Notes under the pieces: model-generated
Databases searched by the model: none
Seen by the model: only the letters and a program-made list of their open reading frames with translations
Told to the model about the DNA's origin: nothing
Program-made: the position numbers and the translations under genes
In this document: piece after piece, positions 53,652 to 61,861 of the stretch
Position numbering within the stretch: position 1 is the first letter of the stretch
Layout: each line of letters opens with the position of its first letter
Origin: Peteryoungia rhizophila
GTDB taxonomy: Bacteria; Pseudomonadota; Alphaproteobacteria; Rhizobiales; Rhizobiaceae
Direction: 5' to 3'
DNA: 64,000 bases
NCBI RefSeq assembly: GCF_004912145.1
Contig: NZ_STGT01000003.1
Coordinates: forward strand, 620,001 to 684,000

Positions 53652-54515
53652 TCAGCCGGCTCGAAAGACGGCGGGCGTCAGGCCTGTGCGGGCCTTGAAC
53701 TGGCGGGTCATATGCGCCTGGTCGGCAAAGCCGCAGGCTGCTGCCGTATCCGAGGGCGCGGCGCCCATGCGCAGGAGATGCCTTGCATGGCGGATGCGCA
53801 AGTCCGTCTGGAAGGCATGCGGGGTGATGAAATACTGCTTGCGGAAGGCGCGGATCATGTGGGCGCGGCTCAGGTTCGCCACTTTCGCCAGCATTTCGAG
53901 GCCGAGTTCCTCGGCGAAATGGGCTGCGATATGGTCGCGGACCCGGCGCATGGCGAGCGGCTCGTCGTGGTCAGGCGCGCGGATGATGTCGCTGCCATGG
54001 CGTGCGAACATGGTGGCGAGCACACAATACATGCTCTCTTCGCCCTCCAGCGCTGCCACTTCGCCGTGCTCGATCCTGCTATGCGCCAGGTTGAAGGCCC
54101 TTGCGAGGCTCGGCTCGGTCAGCAACTGTCGGCCGAAGCTCGGCGTTCCGGTGAAGGCGCGGCCGGTCACGTCTTCGATGATATCCGTGAGCAAGGCGAC
54201 TTCAGGATAGATCATCCGGTAGCGATAGCCTTCCGGTGCGCCGGGCTGGCCATCATGGACTTCGCCCGGATTGATCAGATAGAGCGCACCGGGACCAGTG
54301 TGTTCACGCGTGCCGCGGATGCTCGCGACCTGGCAGCCGACCTCGATGGCACCGATCGAGAAGGTGTCGTGCGAATGCGGCGAGAATTCATGAGTGATGA
54401 AGGAGGCAGTGAGGCATTCCATGTCGCGGAAGCGCGCATCACGCCAGAAGCGGGTCCGCTCCTTCTGCGAAACCGGATTGGCTTCGGCCGCCTCCTGCTG
54501 TGAAACGCTGTGCAT
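53652..54515 (-). CDS. AraC family transcriptional regulator
   Basis: 287 residues: N-terminal cupin-type sensing domain (HEFSPHSHDTFSIGAIEVG, LYLINPGEVHDGQP) and a C-terminal AraC double helix-turn-helix (RRVRDHIAAHFAEELGLEMLAKVANLSRAHMIRAFRKQY, AAACGFADQAHMTRQFKARTGLTP). It lies upstream of azlCD on the same strand (71-base gap) and likely controls it. The open frame runs back to 55169 through alr in antisense; the start is set at 54515 where the protein's own N-terminus begins. Divergent from alr with 84 bases between. Confidence 0.9.
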   Translation of the reverse strand: MHSVSQQEAAEANPVSQKERTRFWRDARFRDMECLTASFITHEFSPHSHDTFSIGAIEVGCQVASIRGTREHTGPGALYLINPGEVHDGQPGAPEGYRYRMIYPEVALLTDIIEDVTGRAFTGTPSFGRQLLTEPSLARAFNLAHSRIEHGEVAALEGEESMYCVLATMFARHGSDIIRAPDHDEPLAMRRVRDHIAAHFAEELGLEMLAKVANLSRAHMIRAFRKQYFITPHAFQTDLRIRHARHLLRMGAAPSDTAAACGFADQAHMTRQFKARTGLTPAVFRAG

Positions 54516-54599
54516 AGCAGCATAATATCCGGCCGCCGCATTTTCGTCTTGAAGAAAAGTGCTAGGGTCGCTGCACAGATCAACCGACCCGAAGCCTTC

Positions 54600-55766
54600 A
54601 TGACAGACCGTTTCACCATCCTCGACGCGCCGGAGGAGTTTCTTTCGGCACCGCTGCGCCTGACCGTGGATCTCTGCGCCATCGCCGAGAACTGGCGGAA
54701 AATGGCCCGGCGATCCGGGAGCGCCCGAACTGCCGCCGTCGTCAAGGCGGATGCCTACGGCCTCGGCATCGAAGATGTCGGCCAGGTGCTCTACCACGCC
54801 GGTGCTCGCGACTTTTTCGTCGCCGTGCCGGCAGAGGGAGAGACGCTCAGGCCCTATGCACCCGAAGCCCGCATCTTCGTGCTCTCGGGCATCTGGCCGG
54901 GTCAGGAAGACATCTTTTTCGAAAACGATCTCGTGCCGGTCATCGCTTCGGAGGAGCAACTTGCCTTCTGGATGGCAGTGCTGACCGAGCGCGGCCCCTA
55001 CCCTTGCGCCCTGCATGTCGACACCGGCTTCAACCGTCTCGGCCTGCCGCTCGCCGACGCACTCGCCCTGACCGACGATGTCTCCCGCCCGGCAAGCCTC
55101 GATCCGGTGCTCGTCATGAGCCACCTGGCCTGTGGCGACGATCCGTCCTCGGCGATGAACCGGCAGCAACTCGAAAGATTCCGGAGAGTTAGCGCCGCTT
55201 TCGAAGGTGTCGATTGCAGTCTCTCAGCCTCGGCCGGCATTTTCCTGGGCTCGGACTACCACTTCGACCTCACCCGTCCGGGCATTGCTCTTTATGGCGG
55301 CGAGGCCGTCAACGGTGCGAAAAACCCTATGCGGACGGTGGTCAAGGCAGAAGCACGCATCCTGCAGATTCGCGAGGCGAAAGCGGGCGAGAGCGTCTCT
55401 TACGGCGCCACCCATGTGCTTTCCCGCGACAGCAGGCTTGCGGTTGCGAGCGTCGGCTATGCCGATGGCTATCTGCGCAATCTCTCCGGCTCCGGTATTC
55501 CCTTGCGCGACACGGGCCTTCCCGGCGCGCATGGCGTTATTGGCGGCAAGCGTGTCCCTGTCGTCGGGCGAGTCACCATGGACCTCACCACCTTCGACGT
55601 CACCGATCTGCCCGAGAATGCCGTGCGCAGCGGCGATTATGTCGAACTCTTCGGACCCTCCATGCCGCTCGACGACGTCGCCCGCGCTGCCGGCACGATC
55701 GGCTACGAGATGCTGACCGGGCTGGGCCTGCGGTATGAACGGATCTATCTGGAGGGTGAGGACTGA
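54600..55766 (+). CDS. alr: Alanine racemase
   Basis: 388 residues. PLP enzyme making D-alanine for peptidoglycan. PLP lysine Lys49 in AAVVKADAYGLG; the second catalytic Tyr is in ESVSYGATHVL. C-terminal GRVTMDLTTFDVTDLP and the GDYVELFG block are conserved. The frame is open from 54510, but MTDRFTILDAP at 54600 is the protein start. Followed 52 bases later by parD. Confidence 0.96.
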   Translation: MTDRFTILDAPEEFLSAPLRLTVDLCAIAENWRKMARRSGSARTAAVVKADAYGLGIEDVGQVLYHAGARDFFVAVPAEGETLRPYAPEARIFVLSGIWPGQEDIFFENDLVPVIASEEQLAFWMAVLTERGPYPCALHVDTGFNRLGLPLADALALTDDVSRPASLDPVLVMSHLACGDDPSSAMNRQQLERFRRVSAAFEGVDCSLSASAGIFLGSDYHFDLTRPGIALYGGEAVNGAKNPMRTVVKAEARILQIREAKAGESVSYGATHVLSRDSRLAVASVGYADGYLRNLSGSGIPLRDTGLPGAHGVIGGKRVPVVGRVTMDLTTFDVTDLPENAVRSGDYVELFGPSMPLDDVARAAGTIGYEMLTGLGLRYERIYLEGED

Positions 55767-55784
55767 GGTCTGGCGCGGGTGGAT

Positions 55785-55801
55785 TTGTTCTGCTATTGTT
55801 C
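55785..55801. promoter_or_regulatory. Direct TTGTTC repeat before parDE
   Basis: TTGTTC occurs at 55785-55790 and 55796-55801, 11 bases apart and thus on the same helix face, just before the parD ribosome-binding site (GGAG at 55809-55812). A ribbon-helix-helix antitoxin could bind it. Inference from position. Confidence 0.4.
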
Positions 55802-55818
55802 CAGAGATGGAGTAACCG

Positions 55819-56109
55819 ATGACCGAAGAACATTCATCCCATTCGACAGTGCAGGTGGATCTGGAGCCAGACGAATCCGCGTTTGTCGAACGGCAGGTGA
55901 GCAACGGCGCTTATGCATCGGCTGGGGATATGCTGCGTGCCGGCCTTCGTCTCCTGGCCGAGAGCGAGCGTCAGCAGGAGCGGGTCGCGGAACTGCGGCT
56001 TATGATCGATCATGCGGATGAAGCCATTGAGGCCGGTGACTTCAAAGAATTTTCCGAGCCAGGCGAGCTCACTGCATTCATCATCGCGGAAGCGAAGGCA
56101 CGACGGTGA
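55819..56109 (+). CDS. parD: ParD-type antitoxin
   Basis: 96 residues. Ribbon-helix-helix N-terminus (TVQVDLEPDESAFVERQVSNGAYASAGDMLRAGLRLL, the conserved phrase of ParD) and an acidic helical C-terminus (EAIEAGDFKEFSEPGEL). GGAGTAACCG precedes the ATG. Its stop overlaps the parE start (GTGA). Confidence 0.92.
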   Translation: MTEEHSSHSTVQVDLEPDESAFVERQVSNGAYASAGDMLRAGLRLLAESERQQERVAELRLMIDHADEAIEAGDFKEFSEPGELTAFIIAEAKARR

Positions 56110-56426
56110 GCAGCAGTTCCGGTCGACGCTATCGACTGTCACCCCAGGCCATCGAGGATCTGATCCAGATCTACAATTACCTCTATGAGCGAAGCCCTGT
56201 TACGGCCGAGCGCTTCACGAGCGATATCGAGCAGAAGATCATCGACCTGGCTGACTCCAGAAATCCGGGCGTCTCCCGTGAATGGCTGAAACCAGGATTG
56301 CGCGCATTTCCCTATAGGCGTCGATGCATCTATTTCCGTGTCGTCGAAGACACTCTTGTGGTTCTCCGCATCACGCATGGACGACAAGACATCACGTCCG
56401 ATACCTTCCCCGAAAGTGAAGACTGA
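56106..56426 (+). CDS. parE: ParE-type toxin
   Basis: 106 residues of the RelE/ParE superfamily: YRLSPQAIEDLIQIYNYLYERSP, REWLKPGLRAFPYRRRCIYFRV, VVLRITHGRQDI. Starts with GTG at 56106, inside parD. ParE toxins inhibit gyrase; RelE-type activity cannot be excluded. The stop codon (56424-56426) directly abuts the radA ATG, with no intergenic DNA. Confidence 0.9.
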   Translation: MSSSSGRRYRLSPQAIEDLIQIYNYLYERSPVTAERFTSDIEQKIIDLADSRNPGVSREWLKPGLRAFPYRRRCIYFRVVEDTLVVLRITHGRQDITSDTFPESED

Positions 56427-57830
56427 ATGGCCAAAGCCAAAACCCAATTCGTCTGCCAGAACTGCGGCACGGTCCATTCCCGCTGGGCGGGCAAATGCGA
56501 TGGCTGCGGCGAGTGGAACACCATCGTCGAGGAAGATCCGATGGGCGGGATCGGCTCCGGTCCCGGCAAGGCGCCGAAGAAGGGCCGTGCCGTCGCGCTC
56601 ACAGCGCTTTCCGGTGAGATCGAGGAGGCACCGCGCATTCCGACCGGCATGGGCGAACTCGACCGGGCGACTGGTGGTGGTTTTGTCCGAGGCTCTGCGG
56701 TCCTGATCGGCGGGGATCCCGGCATCGGCAAGTCGACGCTCCTGATGCAGGCGGCGGCGGCGCTATCGCGACGTGGCCATCGCGTCATCTATGTGTCGGG
56801 CGAAGAGGCCGTGGCGCAGGTTCGGCTCAGGGCTCAGCGCCTCGGTGCCGCCGATACCGATGTTCTGCTCGCCGCCGAAACCAATGTCGAGGACATTCTC
56901 GCCACCATTTCCGAAGGAAAGCGGCCGGACTTGGTCATCATCGATTCGATCCAGACGCTGTGGAGCGATACCGCCGACAGTGCACCGGGCACCGTCACCC
57001 AGGTTCGCACCGGCGTGCAGGCGATGATCCGCTATGCCAAGCAGACCGGGGCCACCATGGTGCTGGTCGGACATGTCACCAAGGAAGGCCAGATCGCAGG
57101 TCCCCGTGTCGTCGAACACATGGTCGATGCCGTCCTCTATTTCGAGGGTGATCGCGGCCATCACTACCGTATCCTGCGCACCGTCAAGAACCGCTTCGGG
57201 CCAACCGACGAGATCGGCGTATTCGAAATGTCGGACAAGGGCCTGCGCGAAGTCGCCAATCCATCCGAGCTTTTCCTCGGTGAACGCAACGAGAAAGCAC
57301 CGGGCGCCGCCGTCTTTGCCGGGATGGAAGGCACGCGACCCGTGCTGGTCGAAGTCCAGGCGCTGGTGGCCGCGACCTCGCTCGGCACCCCTCGCCGCGC
57401 GGTCGTCGGTTGGGATTCATCGCGCCTCGCCATGATTTTGGCGGTATTGGAGGCGCATTGCGGGGTCAGGCTCGGTCAGCATGACGTCTATCTGAACGTA
57501 GCCGGCGGCTACCGGATCCGAGAACCGGCGGCCGACATGGCGATTGCTTCGGCTCTGGTTTCATCACTGGCCGGTCTTGCCCTTCCGGCCGATTGCGTCT
57601 ATTTCGGCGAAGTCAGCCTGTCGGGGGCGGTGAGGCCGGTGGCCCACACGGCCCAGAGGCTGAAAGAGGCGGAAAAGCTTGGTTTCTCCGCCGCGGTCTT
57701 GCCGGCTGCCTCGCCGGACCTGCCGAAGGGTTCGAAGGGCAAATGGAGGGAAGTGGACAGCCTTCCCGATCTCGTGGCGCGGATCGCCGGTTCCCGGCTG
57801 AAAGCGCCCGCAGATCAGGAGGACGGTTGA
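56427..57830 (+). CDS. radA: DNA repair protein RadA
   Basis: 467 residues. N-terminal zinc finger (FVCQNCGTVHSRWAGKCDGCGEW), RecA-like core with Walker A GGDPGIGKST (about 92), the KNRFG motif VKNRFGPTDEIG, and a C-terminal Lon-protease-like domain (AADMAIASALVSS...LSGAVRPVAHTAQRLKEAEKLGF). Acts in branch migration during recombination. Starts directly at the end of parE, so its translation may depend on the toxin transcript. The finger and motor are intact. Confidence 0.95.
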   Translation: MAKAKTQFVCQNCGTVHSRWAGKCDGCGEWNTIVEEDPMGGIGSGPGKAPKKGRAVALTALSGEIEEAPRIPTGMGELDRATGGGFVRGSAVLIGGDPGIGKSTLLMQAAAALSRRGHRVIYVSGEEAVAQVRLRAQRLGAADTDVLLAAETNVEDILATISEGKRPDLVIIDSIQTLWSDTADSAPGTVTQVRTGVQAMIRYAKQTGATMVLVGHVTKEGQIAGPRVVEHMVDAVLYFEGDRGHHYRILRTVKNRFGPTDEIGVFEMSDKGLREVANPSELFLGERNEKAPGAAVFAGMEGTRPVLVEVQALVAATSLGTPRRAVVGWDSSRLAMILAVLEAHCGVRLGQHDVYLNVAGGYRIREPAADMAIASALVSSLAGLALPADCVYFGEVSLSGAVRPVAHTAQRLKEAEKLGFSAAVLPAASPDLPKGSKGKWREVDSLPDLVARIAGSRLKAPADQEDG

Positions 57831-57916
57831 TCCGGTCCGACGCGTGAGACAACGCGTTCCGGCGGGTTCGCGGTGACATCAATGCCGGTTCGCCGGCGGC
57901 CCTGGAGTTGGTATTT

Positions 57917-58534
57917 ATGCCCATCACTATTTTCGACGGTATCGTCATCGGCGTCGTCCTGTTTTCAGCGGTGCTGGCGATGGTGCGCGGCTTTTCGCGT
58001 GAAGTGCTGTCCATCGCGAGCTGGGCAGGCTCGGTGGCGGCCGCCTATTACCTTTATCCCCTGCTCGTGCCCTATGTGATGAACTACACCAGCGACGAGC
58101 GCATCGCGCTTGCGGGTTCCGCCGGCATCATCTTCCTGATTGCGCTGATCGTCATTTCCTTCATCACCTCGCGCATCGCCGATTTCATCATCGACAGCCG
58201 CATCGGCGCGCTCGACCGCACGCTCGGCTTCCTCTTCGGTGCGGCGCGCGGCCTGTTGCTTCTCGTCGTTGCGGTGGCCTTCTGGAACTGGCTGATCGAT
58301 GCCGGTCAGCGCCCCGACTGGGTCAACAATTCCAAGTCCAAGCCGTTCCTGGACTCGCTGGTCGAAAAACTCGAGGCCGTTCTGCCTGAGGATATCGAGC
58401 CGCAGATCCGCGAACGCATCCTCGGCCGCGAAGAACCAGCCGCGGATGCCACTGGCGACAATGCCCCGGCCGAGCAGGCCCCTGCGGAACAGACCCCGTC
58501 CGACGATACCCCGGCACAGCCGGCGACACCCTGA
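57917..58534 (+). CDS. cvpA: CvpA family protein
   Basis: 205 residues. Four hydrophobic helices in the first ~140 (ITIFDGIVIGVVLFSAVLAMVRGFSREVLSIASW is the CvpA signature), then a Glu/Pro/Ala-rich cytosolic or periplasmic tail. Required for colicin V production in E. coli; the general role is unclear. GGAG lies before ATG 57917; the frame opens three codons earlier. The cvpA-purF order is conserved in proteobacteria. Confidence 0.92.
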   Translation: MPITIFDGIVIGVVLFSAVLAMVRGFSREVLSIASWAGSVAAAYYLYPLLVPYVMNYTSDERIALAGSAGIIFLIALIVISFITSRIADFIIDSRIGALDRTLGFLFGAARGLLLLVVAVAFWNWLIDAGQRPDWVNNSKSKPFLDSLVEKLEAVLPEDIEPQIRERILGREEPAADATGDNAPAEQAPAEQTPSDDTPAQPATP

Positions 58535-58549
58535 GACAAAACCGATTGG

Positions 58550-58617
58550 CGCGCGGCCTTGGTGCCGCGCGAACCAGCTCCCATATCAACGCCGCCGGAT
58601 CGGGACAGACCGGCGGC
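58550..58617 (+). promoter_or_regulatory. Two tandem GC-rich hairpins between cvpA and purF
   Basis: CGCGCGGC/GCCGCGCG (58550-58557/58564-58571) around CTTGGT, then GCCGCCGG/CCGGCGGC (58591-58598/58610-58617). Both 8-bp perfect. They lie in the 139 bases before purF and lack a U-tract, so they may be a leader or read-through control. Confidence 0.5.
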
Positions 58618-58673
58618 TTAGCCGTTAGAAGCCCAGCATCCTTGCATCTGTCCCCGGAGCAAAGGCCCTCGCC

Positions 58674-60164
58674 ATGAAGCAGTTCAGTCCTTCTTATGTC
58701 GTGTATGGCAGCCATGACGACAAGTATCACGAGGAATGTGGGGTCTTTGGGATCCTCGGGCACCCAGATGCGGCGACCCTGACGGCCCTCGGCCTGCATG
58801 CGCTGCAGCATCGCGGTCAGGAAGCGGCGGGTATCGTCTCCTTCGACGGACGGCAGTTCTACACCGAAAAGCATATGGGCCTGGTCGGTGATCACTATAC
58901 CAACCCGGTCACGCTGGCGAAGCTGCCCGGCCCGCAGGCGATCGGCCACACCCGCTACTCGACAACAGGGGAAGTCGCGCTGCGCAATGTGCAGCCGCTG
59001 TTTGCCGAACTTGAGGAAGGTGGCATCGCCATTGCCCATAACGGCAACTTCACAAACGGTCTGACACTGCGCCGCCAGATCATCGCCACCGGCGCGATCT
59101 GCCAGTCGACGTCGGATACCGAAGTCGTGCTGCATCTCATCGCCCGCTCGCGACACGCTTCGACCACTGACCGCTTCATCGATGCGATCCGCCAGATGGA
59201 AGGCGGCTATGCGATGATCGCGCTCACCCGCACCAAGCTCATTGCTGCCCGCGACCCGATCGGCATTCGCCCGCTGGTCCTGGGCGACCTCGACGGCAAG
59301 CCGATCTTCTGTTCGGAAACCTGCGCGCTCGACATCATCGGCGCCAAGTTCGTCCGCGATGTGAAGAACGGCGAAGTGGTGATCTGCGAAACGCAGCCTG
59401 ATGGATCCGTCACGATCGAGTCCCGCATGCCGGCGCGTCCGCAGCCGGAGCGCGTCTGCCTGTTCGAATATGTCTACTTCGCCCGCCCCGACTCGGTCGT
59501 CGCCGGCCGCAATGTCTACACCACCCGCAAGAATGCCGGCATGAACCTCGCGCTCGAAGCGCCGGTTGAAGCCGATGTCGTGGTGCCGGTTCCGGATGGC
59601 GGCACGCCGGCTGCACTCGGCTACGCCCAGCAGAGCGGCATCCCGTTCGAATACGGCATCATCCGAAACCATTATGTCGGACGTACCTTCATCGAGCCGA
59701 CCCAGCAGATCCGCGCCTTTGGCGTCAAGCTCAAGCATTCCGCCAACCGGGCGATGATCGAGGGCAAGCGCGTCGTGCTGGTCGATGATTCCATCGTGCG
59801 CGGCACGACCTCGCTGAAGATCGTGCAGATGATCCGCGATGCCGGAGCCAAGGAAGTGCATATCCGCGTCGCCAGCCCGATGATCTTCCATCCGGATTTC
59901 TACGGCATCGACACACCCGATCGCGACAAGCTGCTCGCCAACCAGTATGCGGGCGATGAGGCGATGGCGAAGTATATCGGTGCAGATTCGCTCGCCTTCC
60001 TCTCGATTGACGGCCTCTACAAGGCGGTCGGCGGCAAGCCGCGTGATCCGGCAAACCCACAATTCACCGACCACTACTTCACCGGCGACTATCCCACCCG
60101 CCTCGTCGACAAGGAAAGCGAAAAGCCGGGCCGCAAGGAAAGCATGCTCGCCGCCAACGGCTGA
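58674..60164 (+). CDS. purF: Amidophosphoribosyltransferase
   Basis: 496 residues. First committed step of purine synthesis: PRPP plus glutamine to phosphoribosylamine. A ~21-residue propeptide precedes the catalytic Cys22 in EECGVFGILG, so the enzyme is of the processed type. Glutaminase features: HNGNFTNG. PRPP-binding loop VVLVDDSIVRGTT (about 364-376). The four cysteines of an Fe-S type enzyme are not all apparent by eye. Confidence 0.96.
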   Translation: MKQFSPSYVVYGSHDDKYHEECGVFGILGHPDAATLTALGLHALQHRGQEAAGIVSFDGRQFYTEKHMGLVGDHYTNPVTLAKLPGPQAIGHTRYSTTGEVALRNVQPLFAELEEGGIAIAHNGNFTNGLTLRRQIIATGAICQSTSDTEVVLHLIARSRHASTTDRFIDAIRQMEGGYAMIALTRTKLIAARDPIGIRPLVLGDLDGKPIFCSETCALDIIGAKFVRDVKNGEVVICETQPDGSVTIESRMPARPQPERVCLFEYVYFARPDSVVAGRNVYTTRKNAGMNLALEAPVEADVVVPVPDGGTPAALGYAQQSGIPFEYGIIRNHYVGRTFIEPTQQIRAFGVKLKHSANRAMIEGKRVVLVDDSIVRGTTSLKIVQMIRDAGAKEVHIRVASPMIFHPDFYGIDTPDRDKLLANQYAGDEAMAKYIGADSLAFLSIDGLYKAVGGKPRDPANPQFTDHYFTGDYPTRLVDKESEKPGRKESMLAANG

Positions 60165-60186
60165 GCTTAAGAGCACAGGACAGACC

Positions 60187-60927
60187 ATGACCATCGACCT
60201 CAAGGGCCGGATCGCGCTCGTCACCGGCGCCTCGCGCGGCATCGGCTATTTCACCGCGATCGAACTGGCCAAGGCCGGCGCCCATGTCATCGCCTGCGCG
60301 CGGACCGTCGGTGGCCTGGAAGATCTGGACGACGCCATCAAAGCGGTCGGAGGAACGGCGACGCTGGTGCCCTTCGACCTCTCGGACATGGCGGCGATCG
60401 ACCAGCTCGGCGGCCATATCTTCGAGCGCTGGGGCAAGCTCGATATCGCGGTCTTGAATGCCGGCGTGCTCGGCGTCATCTCGCCGATCGGCCATGTCGA
60501 GGCAAAGGTCTTCGATAAGGTCATGACGATCAACGTCACCGCCACATGGCGTCTGATGCGCTCGCTGGAACCGCTGCTCGTCAAATCAGACCAGGGCCGC
60601 GCTCTGATCCTGTCTTCGGGTGCAGCCCACAAGTGCAAGCCTTTCTGGGGGCCCTACTCCGCCTCGAAGGCCGCAGTCGAAGCGCTTGCCCGCACATGGG
60701 CTGCCGAAACCCAGCGCCTGCCGCTGCGCATCCTCTCCGTCGATCCGGGCGCCACCCGCACCGCCATGCGCGCCCAGGCCATGCCGGGCGAAGATCCGGA
60801 CACGCTGCCGCATCCGTCCGAAGTCGCCGCCAAGCTTCTGCCGCTGGTTGGCCCAGAGCAGACGGAAACCGGCAAGCTGTTTGTCGTCCGCGAAGGCAAG
60901 ATCCTCGACTACCGGATGCCGGAATAA
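60187..60927 (+). CDS. SDR family oxidoreductase
   Basis: 246 residues. Cofactor loop TGASRGIGYFTA (about 13-24), NAGVLG, catalytic Ser-Tyr-Lys in LSSGAAHKCKPFWGPYSASKAA. Family-type classical SDR; substrate unknown. It starts 22 bases after purF, so probably co-transcribed. The frame is open back to 59947, but MTIDLKGRIALVTG at 60187 is the start. Confidence 0.92.
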   Translation: MTIDLKGRIALVTGASRGIGYFTAIELAKAGAHVIACARTVGGLEDLDDAIKAVGGTATLVPFDLSDMAAIDQLGGHIFERWGKLDIAVLNAGVLGVISPIGHVEAKVFDKVMTINVTATWRLMRSLEPLLVKSDQGRALILSSGAAHKCKPFWGPYSASKAAVEALARTWAAETQRLPLRILSVDPGATRTAMRAQAMPGEDPDTLPHPSEVAAKLLPLVGPEQTETGKLFVVREGKILDYRMPE

Positions 60928-60982
60928 GAAATCCGGCGTTCTCATCCGTGGCCCACGGGTCGCATACTCTTGAGACCAGCGC

Positions 60983-61861
60983 ATGAGCCCCAGAGACTTT
61001 GCCGCCTATGCCTATCTGTCTCTGGCCTGGGGGCTCTCCTTCCTGCTCCTCCTGCATGTGGTCGATGCCTTCGGCTGGATCGGGGCCGTCACCTTTCGCT
61101 GCTTCATAGCGGGCGCCCTGCTCTATGCGATTGCTCGGATAATGCGGCGCAGGCTCGATTTCGGCGCAGGCTGGCTACCCTTCACGATCGTCGGCGCCAC
61201 CACCGTGGCCGGGCAGCTGATCGGGCTTTCCTATGCGACGCCGCTGATCGGAACGGCCATGGCTGCGATCTTCGTCGCCTCGATCCCGCTCTTCTCCATG
61301 GTGATTGCGCAACTCTGGGGCCTGGAGCGGATCACGCAGGCGCGCGTGTTCGGCCTCGTACTAGGCACCATCGGCATCATCATGCTGGTTGGCTTCCCCG
61401 CCGCACCCGTCACCGGCGCATTCCTGCTCGGCTGCTTTGCCATGATCGGCTCGACTTTTTCGGCCGCCTTCGGCAGCAATTATGCCAGCCGGCATCTTTC
61501 CGGCACCGGCCCCTGGGAAGTGACCATCGGCTCCTTCATCGCCGGTGGCATTCTGACGCTGCCGCTCCTCTGGTTCGTGCCTGTGCCCGGGACACCGGTC
61601 GCCCTGGATTATCTCTATATTGTGGCGCTGGCAGCCCTGATGAGTGCGCTCACCTATGTTCTCTATTTCAGCCTGGTCAAAAGCATCGGAGCGACGGCGG
61701 CGATCAGCGTCGAGTTCGCGGTGACTGTGGTCGCGGTGCTCGTGGGTGCACTGGTGCTGGATGAGGCCCTGACGATGCTGCAGCTTTTCGGCGGCGGCGT
61801 TATCATCCTCGGCTGTGCGCTGGTGCTCGGCCTCGTCCGCCTGCCCAAACCGGCCAGCTGA
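60983..61861 (+). CDS. EamA family (DMT) transporter
   Basis: 292 residues with ten hydrophobic helices in two EamA repeats (LAWGLSFLLLLHVVDAFGWIGAVTFRCFIAGA, and the second half with VTIGSFIAGGILTLPLLWF). Drug/metabolite exporters of this family lack a predictable substrate. Its stop is immediately followed by the stop of the convergent diguanylate cyclase gene, with no spacer. Confidence 0.9.
   Translation: MSPRDFAAYAYLSLAWGLSFLLLLHVVDAFGWIGAVTFRCFIAGALLYAIARIMRRRLDFGAGWLPFTIVGATTVAGQLIGLSYATPLIGTAMAAIFVASIPLFSMVIAQLWGLERITQARVFGLVLGTIGIIMLVGFPAAPVTGAFLLGCFAMIGSTFSAAFGSNYASRHLSGTGPWEVTIGSFIAGGILTLPLLWFVPVPGTPVALDYLYIVALAALMSALTYVLYFSLVKSIGATAAISVEFAVTVVAVLVGALVLDEALTMLQLFGGGVIILGCALVLGLVRLPKPAS

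Noticed and set aside
54516..55169. N-terminal extension of the AraC regulator to 505 codons
   Set aside because: The extension is antisense to alr and has no domain; the AraC protein's own N-terminus begins at 54515.
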